A DNA stretch of 64,000 nucleotides from Roseburia sp. GTDB lineage: Bacteria > Bacillota > Clostridia > Lachnospirales > Lachnospiraceae. The first letter of the stretch is position 1; every line of letters starts with the position of its first letter. Positions 31,879 to 40,006 of the stretch are shown here, piece by piece. Where the stretch lies: positions 34,614 through 98,613 of the forward strand of contig JAPFDX010000046.1 of NCBI GenBank assembly GCA_026168605.1, given 5' to 3'. The notes below the pieces were generated by a model, which made no database searches, was not told where the DNA came from, and was given only the letters and a program-made list of their open reading frames with translations. The translations under genes were made by a program, and so were the position numbers.

Positions 31879-32841
31879 ATGGCAGAGGAAAAACGGCAGA
31901 AGGAAATACTCCGCATCGAGAGGCTGACAGTTTCTTTTGCGCAGTACGAGGCAAAAACAACGCAGAGGGTAGAGCTTCCGGTGATCTCGGATCTGAATGT
32001 AAGCGTCCGGGAGGGCGAGGTGGTCGCCGTGGTGGGAAGCAGCGGATCAGGAAAAAGTCTGCTGGCGCACACGGTGTTTGGGCTGCTTCCCCAAAACGCG
32101 TCGGTGTCCGGCGATATGTTTTACCAGGGCATGCGGCTGCGCACGGAGGATATCATGCGGCTGCGCGGAAGCGAGCTTGCGCTTGTGCCGCAGGGCGTTT
32201 CCTATCTCGATCCACTGATGAAAACCGGAAAGCAGATATTAAATGGCAGGCGGGATGCGGTGTCGAGAGAGAAGATGCAAAAGCTGTTTGTGCGGTACGG
32301 ACTGGAGCAGGGCGTGGCGCAGCAGTATCCGTTTGAGCTTTCCGGCGGGATGGCGCGGCGGGTGCTGCTTATGACGGCGCTGATGAGTGAGCCAAAGCTG
32401 ATCGTTGCGGATGAGCCGACGACCGGCATGGATTTTTCGCTTGCCACGAAGGCGATGGAGGACTTTCGGGGCTTTGCGGACGAGGGGAACGGCGTGCTTC
32501 TCATTACGCATGATTTAAAGCTTGCGCTGACCGTTGCCGACCGCGTGATCGTGTTTTATGCGGGAACGACGTTGGAGGAAGCGACAGCAGCAGATTTTAA
32601 GGACGGGCGTCTGCTCCGCCATCCCTATACGAGAGCGCTTTACCGTGCCATGCCGGAACATGGGTTTGCCGCGCTGCCCGGCACGCAGCCGTATGTCAGG
32701 GATATGCCAAAAGGGTGTCCGTTTGCGCCGCGCTGCCCGAAACGGGGTGTGGGGTGCGACGGAGAGATTCCCGTGACCGCTGTGCGGGGCGGTTCTGTAC
32801 GGTGCGTGCGTTATGCAAAGACCAGCTTGCCGGAAGCATAG
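31879..32841 (+). CDS. ABC transporter ATP-binding protein (DppD/NikD type)
   Basis: A ~320-residue ATPase: Walker A VGSSGSGKSLLAH, Q-loop LVPQGVSYLDPL, signature LSGGMARR, Walker B LIVADEPTTGMD, switch His in LLITHDLK. The C-terminal extension has the oligopeptide-transporter zinc/Fe-S-like motif CPFAPRCPKRGVGCDG. ATG 31879 is chosen over the adjacent GTG 31876; AAGGAGGCAG precedes. Works with the next ATPase to drive import. Confidence 0.93.
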   Translation: MAEEKRQKEILRIERLTVSFAQYEAKTTQRVELPVISDLNVSVREGEVVAVVGSSGSGKSLLAHTVFGLLPQNASVSGDMFYQGMRLRTEDIMRLRGSELALVPQGVSYLDPLMKTGKQILNGRRDAVSREKMQKLFVRYGLEQGVAQQYPFELSGGMARRVLLMTALMSEPKLIVADEPTTGMDFSLATKAMEDFRGFADEGNGVLLITHDLKLALTVADRVIVFYAGTTLEEATAADFKDGRLLRHPYTRALYRAMPEHGFAALPGTQPYVRDMPKGCPFAPRCPKRGVGCDGEIPVTAVRGGSVRCVRYAKTSLPEA

Positions 32842-32903
32842 GATGGAAACAGTTATTTGCCAAAGAGAGCCTTGCTGGTATGCTTTGGAATGGAGTGAGA
32901 GCT

Positions 32904-33506
32904 ATGAGGTTAGAAGCAAAACAGATTACCTACCGTTATCCGGGAAGTGACTGGAATGTACTCGACGGGATAGATTTTGCGGTGGAAAGCGGGGAGCGCG
33001 TGGGCATCCTCGCGCCAAGCGGCATGGGAAAGACGACGCTCGGGCAGATTCTCGCGGGGTACCGCAGACCGTCTGCGGGAGAGATCCTGCTGGACGGGCA
33101 GCCGCTTCCCCGCGAGGGCTACTGTCCGGTACAGATGATCTGGCAGCACCCCGAGCAGGCGGTAAATCCGCGTGTGAAGATGCGCAGGGTGCTGGCAGAG
33201 GGGAATCAGATTGAGGAGCGGATTGTGAGGAAACTTGGAATCGAGGAGGACTGGCTGGGGCGTTACCCCGGGGAGCTCTCCGGCGGAGAACTCCAGCGCT
33301 TTTGTATTGCGCGGGCGCTCGGCGAGGGCACGCGTTTTCTGATCGCCGATGAGATCAGCACGATGCTGGATCTCATCACCCAGAGCCAGATCTGGAACTT
33401 TTTGTTAAAAGAGGCAGAGACACGTGCGATCGGGCTTGTTGTGATCAGCCATGACAGGGGGCTTTTGGATCAGGTATGTACGAGGATGGCAGAGCTTGCG
33501 CCGTGA
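32904..33506 (+). CDS. ABC transporter ATP-binding protein (DppF/NikE type), short form
   Basis: A 200-residue ATPase, shorter than DppF (about 320) because it lacks the C-terminal oligopeptide extension. Walker A LAPSGMGKTTLGQ, Q-loop MIWQHPEQAVNPR, signature LSGGELQRF, Walker B FLIADEISTMLD, and switch His VVISHDRG. Walker B has DE-I rather than DEP, as usual for NikE-like subunits. The start at 32904 follows GGAGTGAGA; the frame extends upstream into the previous gene. Its end is 8 bp from a convergent regulator gene. Confidence 0.9.
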   Translation: MRLEAKQITYRYPGSDWNVLDGIDFAVESGERVGILAPSGMGKTTLGQILAGYRRPSAGEILLDGQPLPREGYCPVQMIWQHPEQAVNPRVKMRRVLAEGNQIEERIVRKLGIEEDWLGRYPGELSGGELQRFCIARALGEGTRFLIADEISTMLDLITQSQIWNFLLKEAETRAIGLVVISHDRGLLDQVCTRMAELAP

Positions 33507-33529
33507 GAACAGGGTCACTCTGTTTTCTG
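33505..33529. terminator. Compact terminator-like hairpin at convergent gene ends
   Basis: AGAACAG (33508-33514) and CTGTTTTCT (33520-33528) form a short stem bridging the ends of the ABC cassette and the PrpR-N regulator. Weak by itself. Confidence 0.35.
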
Positions 33530-35305
33530 GAGCATCCGCCAGAGGGTGGAGCGGCTGATGCCGAGGCGCTTTGCCGCCCGGCTCTGGTTGCCGCCCTCCT
33601 CGTTTAAAACATGACGGATTACCGCCAGATCGATCTCTTCCAGAGTTTTGTTTGAGACGTCGATGCCTGTGCCGCCGGAAACAGCGGCAGACGGGGCAAA
33701 GGACGTCTTTTCTTTTTTTAAAAGCTGCTTTACGGCGTACACCGGGATCACCGGAGCGGCGGCGCCAAGCACGAGCTCGGTGACCGCGCGGATTAGCTGG
33801 TTATAGTTGTACTCCCACGGAAACTCCTGGAGCATGGCAAGAGCCTCCGGTTCAAGACCGATAATATTCTTGCCGTAGATAATGTTCAGGTGGTTGATGT
33901 AGAGACTGACGATATTCGGAATATCCCTGACATTGTCGGCAAGCGGTGCGGTGCAGACAGTCAGGCAGTGCAGCCGGTTGAGCAGTTCCTGACTCCGCGT
34001 ATCCAGTGTCTCCTCCGGGCGCTTTTCGATCGTGAACAAAAGCAGGTTGCGTTTATAGAGCTTCAGGCTGTCCAGGATATAGAGCAGCTCATAGAAAGCG
34101 CCATCCTCCAGCGTGTGGATATTTTTGATGTGGATGGTGGTCTTGGTATCGGAAAGCGGCGAATTGTGGTTAGACGTCAGGAAATCCCACATTTTATCAT
34201 TCATTTTGGCACAGTCGATGATGGACATCGGCGACGATGACATGGCGCTGTGCAGGTAAATATATTTGATGAGGGCAGCCTTGCCCGTGCCCGGTTCGCC
34301 GATCACGGCGATGGGGAAACCGCTCTCCAAAAACTGTTCTGCAGCCTCGAAGCACGGGGCGCTGACATTGGCAATGCGGTAAAAGCTGTTTTGAAAATCA
34401 TTCTGCGCCTGCTCAAAATTGGTGTAACGGATGCCGTTTTTGCTGAGGACAAGCGGAACTTTTCGCATATTGATGTAGTAGGCGATATAGCTGGTGTCCC
34501 GGACCGGGATCACCTTGCCCGTAATGGCATAGACCAGACCGGAATACTCATAATGAAACTTTTGCGGGCTGCGCTCTGTCATGGAGGGCAGCTTGTTTTT
34601 TAAAATATTGCGGATATTTTCCGGCAGGGGCGTCACCGTTGACTGATAAAACAGCCTGCCGTCCGGTGTGTAGACGACGACCGGAACAGTCTCGTTTTCC
34701 AGCATTTTTTCAAAAAAGAGCTTTTCGTCGGAGATGACAAGGCGCTGCGTGGCAACCTGCACGGCGACGTCAAGCGCCGAGGCGATGCTCTCCTCCCCGG
34801 AACTGATGAGGATGGAGGAAAGGTGAAACTGTGAGGCGAGTGAGCTTGCGATCACGTCGCAGACAACCATTTCATAGCCGAGCTCCTTCACCTGGCGCAG
34901 GGTATTCTGTGCTTCCGTGATGTCGTGGACCGTAAAGATCGGAATGTGGTTCTGGAGCATATCTTTTAAGAAAATAGCATTTTTCGTGATGCTCGGAAAG
35001 CCGACGACTGCGTATTTTTTCTGTGAGTGGTCGGCGAGACGGATGGAGCGGAAAATGTCGTAGACGGAAATCGGAATGTCAACGACCGGAAGGAGCTGTA
35101 ATTCCTGGATCAGTTCCGCCGTTCCTCCGCGCGAGAGAATGATATCATAGCCATCCGGAGCATATTTTTTTGCGATGGAAGCGCCGTCGTCCATATCGCC
35201 GACATACATATCCAGCGAGACGTCATTTCGTCTGGCAGCGATCGATTCTAACAGTATTCCAATCCCCTCGTAGGGGGCAATTCCCAAAATTCTGACTTTT
35301 CTCAT
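33515..35305 (-). CDS. PrpR-N / Fis-type regulator with degenerate AAA+ domain
   Basis: A 596-residue regulator. Residues 1-180 are a PrpR_N sensor domain (VRILGIAPYEGIGILLESIA, PDGYDIILSRGGTAELIQ, YEMVVCDVIAS). A central PAS-like part (VPVVVYTPDGRLFYQS) is followed by an AAA+-like domain with GEPGTGKAALIKY (P-loop) but no GAFTGA loop that would contact Sigma-54. The C-terminus is a Fis-type HTH (NQSRAAKRLGISRSTLWRML). So it resembles NtrC-family activators but probably works without Sigma-54. It is divergent from the acid-sugar operon, its likely target; the propionate-type sensor domain fits a small organic acid signal. Confidence 0.85.
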   Translation of the reverse strand: MRKVRILGIAPYEGIGILLESIAARRNDVSLDMYVGDMDDGASIAKKYAPDGYDIILSRGGTAELIQELQLLPVVDIPISVYDIFRSIRLADHSQKKYAVVGFPSITKNAIFLKDMLQNHIPIFTVHDITEAQNTLRQVKELGYEMVVCDVIASSLASQFHLSSILISSGEESIASALDVAVQVATQRLVISDEKLFFEKMLENETVPVVVYTPDGRLFYQSTVTPLPENIRNILKNKLPSMTERSPQKFHYEYSGLVYAITGKVIPVRDTSYIAYYINMRKVPLVLSKNGIRYTNFEQAQNDFQNSFYRIANVSAPCFEAAEQFLESGFPIAVIGEPGTGKAALIKYIYLHSAMSSSPMSIIDCAKMNDKMWDFLTSNHNSPLSDTKTTIHIKNIHTLEDGAFYELLYILDSLKLYKRNLLLFTIEKRPEETLDTRSQELLNRLHCLTVCTAPLADNVRDIPNIVSLYINHLNIIYGKNIIGLEPEALAMLQEFPWEYNYNQLIRAVTELVLGAAAPVIPVYAVKQLLKKEKTSFAPSAAVSGGTGIDVSNKTLEEIDLAVIRHVLNEEGGNQSRAAKRLGISRSTLWRMLQKTE

Positions 35306-35342
35306 AGATTCCTCCCGGTCACAAGCAAAAATTTACAGATAT

Positions 35343-35371
35343 ATTATAGCGTGAGAAACTAAAAATGTAAA
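35343..35371 (-). promoter_or_regulatory. Promoter of the PrpR-N regulator
   Basis: On the minus strand TTTACA (35371-35366), 17-bp spacer, TATAAT (35348-35343). Confidence 0.75.
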
Positions 35372-35378
35372 GTACGAA

Positions 35379-35491
35379 TGTTTCAAAATAAAACAAAAAT
35401 CGAAGAAAAACGCGCGAAAAGAATATTGCATAATAAAACAACTAATGTTAATATTACGATACAACAAAGAAAAGGAAACAAGGTGTTTCAA
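35379..35491 (+). promoter_or_regulatory. Promoter region of the acid-sugar operon
   Basis: TTGCAT (35426-35431), 17-bp spacer, TAATAT (35449-35454). A TGTTTCAA direct repeat lies on each side (35379-35386 and 35484-35491), the second next to the ATG of the kinase gene; these are candidate operator half sites. No GG-N10-GC Sigma-54 promoter was seen. Confidence 0.5.
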
Positions 35492-35492
35492 T

Positions 35493-36782
35493 ATGGGACA
35501 TAAAAAGGTGGATAAAATTGAAACAGCCAAATTGGTGATCATAGCGGATGATTTTACGGGAGCGCTTGATACGGGAATCCAGTTTGCAAAGGGCGGCGCG
35601 TCCACGGTGACGCTGACCAATGTGGAGCGTTGGACGCCCGCCATCTTTCAGACGCCGTGTGATGTGCTGGTGATCGACTCGGAGACAAGGCACCTGGAAA
35701 AGGGGGACGCTTACCGGACGATCTACGAGATTGTCAGCAAATGTATGACTGCGAAAATTCCATATATCTATAAGAAAACAGATTCGGCGCTGCGGGGGAA
35801 TATCGGCGCAGAGCTGAAGGCAGCGCTGGACGCGTCAAAAAGCCGTGTGCTGCCGCTGATCCCGTCCTATCCGCAGATGAACCGCTGCACGGTGGACGGA
35901 GTGCATTACGTCAACGGTGTGCCGATCGCCGATTCGCTTCTGGGCAAGGACCCGTTCGACCCGGTGGAGAGCTCAAGGGTTGCCGACTTGTTTTTGGATG
36001 AAAAGATTTATGTAAAAGACCGTGTCCGCTGCAACGATGTGGTGGCAGAGGCGGCTGTTCCACAGCTTTTGATCTACGATGCGCAGACGGCGGCGGAACT
36101 CGACGCGATCGCGGCGGAACTGGTAGAGAGGCGAAAGGTCAGGGTGATGGCGGGATGCGCGGGGTTTGCCGCTTCCCTCTCCAAGCTGTTCCATTTCGGA
36201 CAGAATGTCCGCGCGCCGCAGAAGTTTCCAAGTCCGCTACTAATTCTGTGCGGGAGCGTGAGTGAAATTTCCAGAAAACAGCTTCGCTATGAGGAGGAAA
36301 AAGGAACGCTTCACATCACGCTGGGAAGGAAGCAGCAGGAGACTTCCGGTTATCTGGAAACAGAGGAGGGACGGCGTTGGATGGACGCCTTAAAGGAGCG
36401 GTTTCGGAGGGAGCGGATCGTGATGATCGACACGGGAACGGACAATATCGCGGAGGCGGCAGATGAAGAGCCGGAGGAGATCGCGCACCGCAGAAGCGAT
36501 ATTTCCAGAATGCTTGGAATGATCGGCAGCAATCTGATGGACGCAGAGAGCGACGCCGTGATCATGGTGATCGGGGGCGACACCCTGCAGGGATTTTTAA
36601 AACAGATGCATTGCAGCCGGATTGTTCCGGTGGAGGAAATTGAAACGGGAACAGTGCTTTCGAGAATCGTCGACGGAAAGCGGAAAATGTGGGTGATTTC
36701 CAAATCCGGAGGCTTCGGGGAGCCAAATCTTGTGACAAATGTGATCAATAAGCTCGGATTTGAGCGGGGAGGCAGAGGATGA
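35493..36782 (+). CDS. Four-carbon acid sugar kinase (DUF1537 family)
   Basis: A 429-residue kinase. N-terminal VIIADDFTGALDTGIQFAKGG and KKTDSALRGNIGAEL are the substrate-binding hallmarks of the DUF1537 family; the C-terminal nucleotide-binding domain has VMVIGGDTLQGFL and KSGGFGEPN. Established members phosphorylate D-threonate, L-threonate or D-erythronate at O4 with ATP (Zhang and colleagues' DUF1537 work). The ATG 35493 follows CAAGGTG. The stop overlaps the next start (ATGA). Together with the PdxA2-like enzyme downstream this suggests a threonate-type pathway ending in dihydroxyacetone phosphate. Confidence 0.9.
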   Translation: MGHKKVDKIETAKLVIIADDFTGALDTGIQFAKGGASTVTLTNVERWTPAIFQTPCDVLVIDSETRHLEKGDAYRTIYEIVSKCMTAKIPYIYKKTDSALRGNIGAELKAALDASKSRVLPLIPSYPQMNRCTVDGVHYVNGVPIADSLLGKDPFDPVESSRVADLFLDEKIYVKDRVRCNDVVAEAAVPQLLIYDAQTAAELDAIAAELVERRKVRVMAGCAGFAASLSKLFHFGQNVRAPQKFPSPLLILCGSVSEISRKQLRYEEEKGTLHITLGRKQQETSGYLETEEGRRWMDALKERFRRERIVMIDTGTDNIAEAADEEPEEIAHRRSDISRMLGMIGSNLMDAESDAVIMVIGGDTLQGFLKQMHCSRIVPVEEIETGTVLSRIVDGKRKMWVISKSGGFGEPNLVTNVINKLGFERGGRG

Positions 36783-37924
36783 GACAGATGTTTCAGATAA
36801 AAATGCCGCAGGAAGTGATCTGCGGGGAATATGCCATAGAGAAGTTAAAAGACAAAGCGCACGGACATCGCAAAGCGGTGATCTTTACAGACAAGGGCGT
36901 GGCGCAGGCGGGACTTGTGGAAGAACCGGATCGGCTGCTGCGGGAGGGCGGATGCGAGACGGAGATTTTTGACGACATCCCGGCAGAGCCGGCTTGTGAG
37001 CAGGTGCAGCAGATCACAGACCGTTTCCTGCGAAGCGGTGCGGATCTGATTGTTGCGGTCGGTGGCGGCAGCGTGATGGATACGGCAAAGCTTGCGTCCC
37101 TTGCGGCGGAGGGCGAGACGGTGAAGGACTATATTAACCGGCCGCTTCTGGGAAAAAAGAGAGTGAAAACGATCATGATCCCGACGACGGCGGGGACGGG
37201 ATCGGAGGCAACGCCAAACAGCATTGTCTTAGTGCCGGAGCAGGAGCTTAAGGTCGGTATTGTCAACCCGGAAATGATCGCGGACACAGTGATCCTGGAC
37301 GGAACGATGATCCGCAATCTGCCCGAAAAGATTGCGGCGGCGACCGGGATCGACGCACTGGCGCACGCGATCGAGTGCTTCACCTCCAACAAGGCAAATG
37401 AGTTCAGCGATATGTATGCGATGGCAGCGTTAAAGCTGATTTTTAAATATCTGGTGGACGCGTGCAAAAACAAGGAAAACATAGAGGCGAAAAACAGGAT
37501 GCTGCTCGCCGCGTTTTATGGCGGTGTGGCGATCACAGCGTCCGGAACGACGGCGGTACACGCACTCTCCTATCCGCTCGGCGGAAAATACCATATCGCC
37601 CACGGCGTTTCCAATGCGATGCTTTTGGTTCCGGTCATGCGTTTTAACAAGGATGTGTGCGGGAAGGAACTTGCGGAGATTTACGATGCAGTCGGCGGGA
37701 AGACGGCGCAGACGCAGGAGGGAAAGGCGGACTGGGTGATCGCAAAGCTGGAAGAGATGGTGCGGGAACTTGGGATTCCGGCGAGCCTGAAAGAATTTGG
37801 CGTGGGCAGGGAAGATCTGGAGGAGCTTGTGGAGGCTGGAATGAAAGTCACACGGCTGTTAGACAATAATAAGAAAACAGTGACCGCAGACGATGCGCGC
37901 GCGCTTTACCTTGAGATCATGTAG
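36779..37924 (+). CDS. Iron-containing alcohol dehydrogenase
   Basis: A 381-residue group III alcohol dehydrogenase. NAD-binding GGGSVMDTAKLAS, GTGSEATPNSIV, and the metal ligands in GIDALAHAIECF, HALSYPLGG and HIAHGVSNAM are in order. Enzymes of this family reduce aldehydes or oxidise diols and lactate-type hydroxy acids. The role in the operon is not known; it could oxidise a sugar acid or reduce a C3 aldehyde released by the aldolase. Start overlaps the kinase stop by 4 bases. Confidence 0.93.
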   Translation: MRQMFQIKMPQEVICGEYAIEKLKDKAHGHRKAVIFTDKGVAQAGLVEEPDRLLREGGCETEIFDDIPAEPACEQVQQITDRFLRSGADLIVAVGGGSVMDTAKLASLAAEGETVKDYINRPLLGKKRVKTIMIPTTAGTGSEATPNSIVLVPEQELKVGIVNPEMIADTVILDGTMIRNLPEKIAAATGIDALAHAIECFTSNKANEFSDMYAMAALKLIFKYLVDACKNKENIEAKNRMLLAAFYGGVAITASGTTAVHALSYPLGGKYHIAHGVSNAMLLVPVMRFNKDVCGKELAEIYDAVGGKTAQTQEGKADWVIAKLEEMVRELGIPASLKEFGVGREDLEELVEAGMKVTRLLDNNKKTVTADDARALYLEIM

Positions 37925-37955
37925 CGGCGGACGTCAGAGGGCAGAAGGAGGACAT

Positions 37956-38864
37956 ATGACAGAGAGCAGAAAAGCGATGATAAAGGGAATCATCCCTCCG
38001 GTCATCACACCGATGCACGCGGACGAGACAGTCAATGAGGAAGAATTGAAACATCAGGTCAACCGACTGATCGAAGCCGGGGTACACGGGATTTTTGCAT
38101 TCGGCACGAACGGCGAAGGCTATATTCTTTCCGCCGGGGAAAAGGAGCGGATATTAGAAATCGTGATCGGGGAGACGGCGGGACGCGTTCCGGTCTATGC
38201 GGGAACGGGCTGCGTCGGCACGAGGGAAACGATTGAGATGTCACAGATGGCAGAGCGCCTTGGCGCGGACGTGCTCTCGATCATCACGCCGTGGTTTGCA
38301 AAAGCATCCCAGCAGGAGCTGGCGGAACACTACCGGGCGGTTGCGGCGGAGGTTTCTCTCCCGGTCGTGCTCTATAATATCCCCGCACGGACGGGAAATG
38401 CGCTGTCGCCAGAGACGGTGGGGCAGCTTGCAGAGATCCCAAACATTGTGGGAGTCAAGGACAGCAGCGGGAACTTTGACAATATGCTCCAATATATTGA
38501 GGCGACAAGGGAAATGGATTTTGCGGTGCTTTCCGGCAACGATTCCCTGATCCTCTGGAACCTTCTGGCAGGGGGAACCGGCGGCGTGGCGGGCTGTGCC
38601 AATGTGTTCCCGCGAAACATGGTCGGCATCTATGAAAACTTTAAAAAGGGCGACCTTGCGGCGGCGAGAATCTGTCAGGACAATATCAGAGAGTTCCGGA
38701 ACTGCTTTGTACATGGAAATCCAAACACGATCGTAAAAAAAGCAGTGGCGATGCAGGGCTTTGCCGTCGGAGAATGCAGAAAACCATTTTCAGGGCTTTC
38801 CGAAGCCGGGGTGAAAGCGCTGCGGGAGACGCTGGACGCTTATAGGGAAAAAGGGATTTGCTGA
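37956..38864 (+). CDS. DapA/NAL-family aldolase
   Basis: A 302-residue class I aldolase of the dihydrodipicolinate synthase/N-acetylneuraminate lyase superfamily. Schiff-base Lys in GVKDSSGN (about residue 165), Tyr in VVLYNIPARTG, and FGTNGEGY give the active site; GTNGEG is closer to 2-keto-acid lyases than to DapA. The start ATG 37956 follows AGAAGGAGGACAT; the frame runs on upstream into the previous gene. It likely cleaves or forms a 2-keto-3-deoxy acid in this operon. A lysine-synthesis role is unlikely in this setting. Confidence 0.88.
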   Translation: MTESRKAMIKGIIPPVITPMHADETVNEEELKHQVNRLIEAGVHGIFAFGTNGEGYILSAGEKERILEIVIGETAGRVPVYAGTGCVGTRETIEMSQMAERLGADVLSIITPWFAKASQQELAEHYRAVAAEVSLPVVLYNIPARTGNALSPETVGQLAEIPNIVGVKDSSGNFDNMLQYIEATREMDFAVLSGNDSLILWNLLAGGTGGVAGCANVFPRNMVGIYENFKKGDLAAARICQDNIREFRNCFVHGNPNTIVKKAVAMQGFAVGECRKPFSGLSEAGVKALRETLDAYREKGIC

Positions 38865-38923
38865 CACGGGGAAACAGCAGTACAGAAAAATGCTGCATGG
38901 CGATGGAGAAAGGAGAGGCGGAT

Positions 38924-39952
38924 ATGAAACCTGTCATAGGAATTACGATGGGAGACCCGGCGAGTATCGGGCCGGAGATTACACTCAAGCTGTTTGCAGA
39001 CGATTCCTTATTTGAAAAATGCCGTCCGGTTGTCGTCGGTGACGCTGCGGTTTTGGAAGCGGCGAAGCGGTATACCGGGATTGACGGTATAGAGATCCAT
39101 CCAATAGAGCGGGTGGAGGAGGCAGGATTTACCCCCGGTGTGCTGGATGTCATTGATCTGCATCAGGTGGATATGGATAAGCTGAAAGTCGGTGAGATTT
39201 CCCGGATGGCGGGCAACGCGGCATTTTCCTATGTCAAAAAAGTGATCGAGCTTGCGCAGGCGGGAAGCGTGGACGCCACGGTGACGAATGCCCTGAATAA
39301 AGAAGCGATGAATCTCGCCGGACACCACTATGCCGGACATACAGAAATATATGCAGAATTTACCAGCACCAGAAATTACACAATGATGTTAGCATATCAG
39401 AATGTGCGGGTCGTGCATATATCCACACACGTATCGCTGCGCGAGGCGTGCGACCGGGTGAAAAAAGAGCGCATCATGGAAGTGATCCGGATTGCCCATG
39501 ACGCGTGCAGGCAGATGGGGATCGCACAGCCATCCATCGGCGTGGCGGGCTTAAATCCGCATTGCGGGGAGGGCGGACTGTTTGGACGGGAGGAGATCGA
39601 GGAGATTGTCCCGGCAGTTGCGGCGATGAAGGAACAGGGATTTTGTGTGGACGGCCCCATTCCGCCGGACACGATTTTTTCTAAGGCGAAAGGCGGCTGG
39701 TATGACGTCGTCGTGGCGATGTACCACGACCAGGGACATATCCCGCTTAAGGTTCTTGGCTTTGACTATGACAGGGCGGCGGGAAAGTGGAAAGCCGTGG
39801 AGGGAGTCAATATCACGCTCGGACTTCCAGTTATACGCACAAGCGTCGACCACGGAACGGCGTTCGATCAGGCAGGGACAGGTCTTGCCGATGAGAAGAG
39901 CCTTAGAAATGCAGTGGATTATGCAATTGATTTTGCGGTTCACAGAGCCTGA
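38924..39952 (+). CDS. PdxA2-like 4-phospho-acid-sugar dehydrogenase
   Basis: A 342-residue PdxA-family NAD-dependent dehydrogenase. Metal and phosphate-binding motifs are visible: GITMGDPASIGPEI, AGHTEIYAE, LNPHCGEGG and YHDQGHIPLKVLGF. PdxA2 members next to DUF1537 kinases oxidise 4-phospho-threonate or -erythronate at C3 with decarboxylation, giving dihydroxyacetone phosphate, rather than acting in vitamin B6 synthesis. The start ATG follows AAAGGAGAGG; an upstream ATG (38897) is in frame but lacks its own SD. Confidence 0.9.
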   Translation: MKPVIGITMGDPASIGPEITLKLFADDSLFEKCRPVVVGDAAVLEAAKRYTGIDGIEIHPIERVEEAGFTPGVLDVIDLHQVDMDKLKVGEISRMAGNAAFSYVKKVIELAQAGSVDATVTNALNKEAMNLAGHHYAGHTEIYAEFTSTRNYTMMLAYQNVRVVHISTHVSLREACDRVKKERIMEVIRIAHDACRQMGIAQPSIGVAGLNPHCGEGGLFGREEIEEIVPAVAAMKEQGFCVDGPIPPDTIFSKAKGGWYDVVVAMYHDQGHIPLKVLGFDYDRAAGKWKAVEGVNITLGLPVIRTSVDHGTAFDQAGTGLADEKSLRNAVDYAIDFAVHRA

Positions 39953-40006
39953 AAATCATTCATAATAAAGCGTTTGAAAAGCGCTATAAAAAAGGAGGAA
40001 AATACT

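Noticed and set aside
35306..35492. Sigma-54 promoter for the acid-sugar operon
   Set aside because: No GG-N10-GC element upstream, and the regulator lacks GAFTGA.
37956..39952. Lysine (dapA) and vitamin B6 (pdxA) biosynthesis
   Set aside because: Both lie between a DUF1537 kinase and a sugar importer in one orientation with no other lysine or B6 genes; catabolic paralogues are the better reading.
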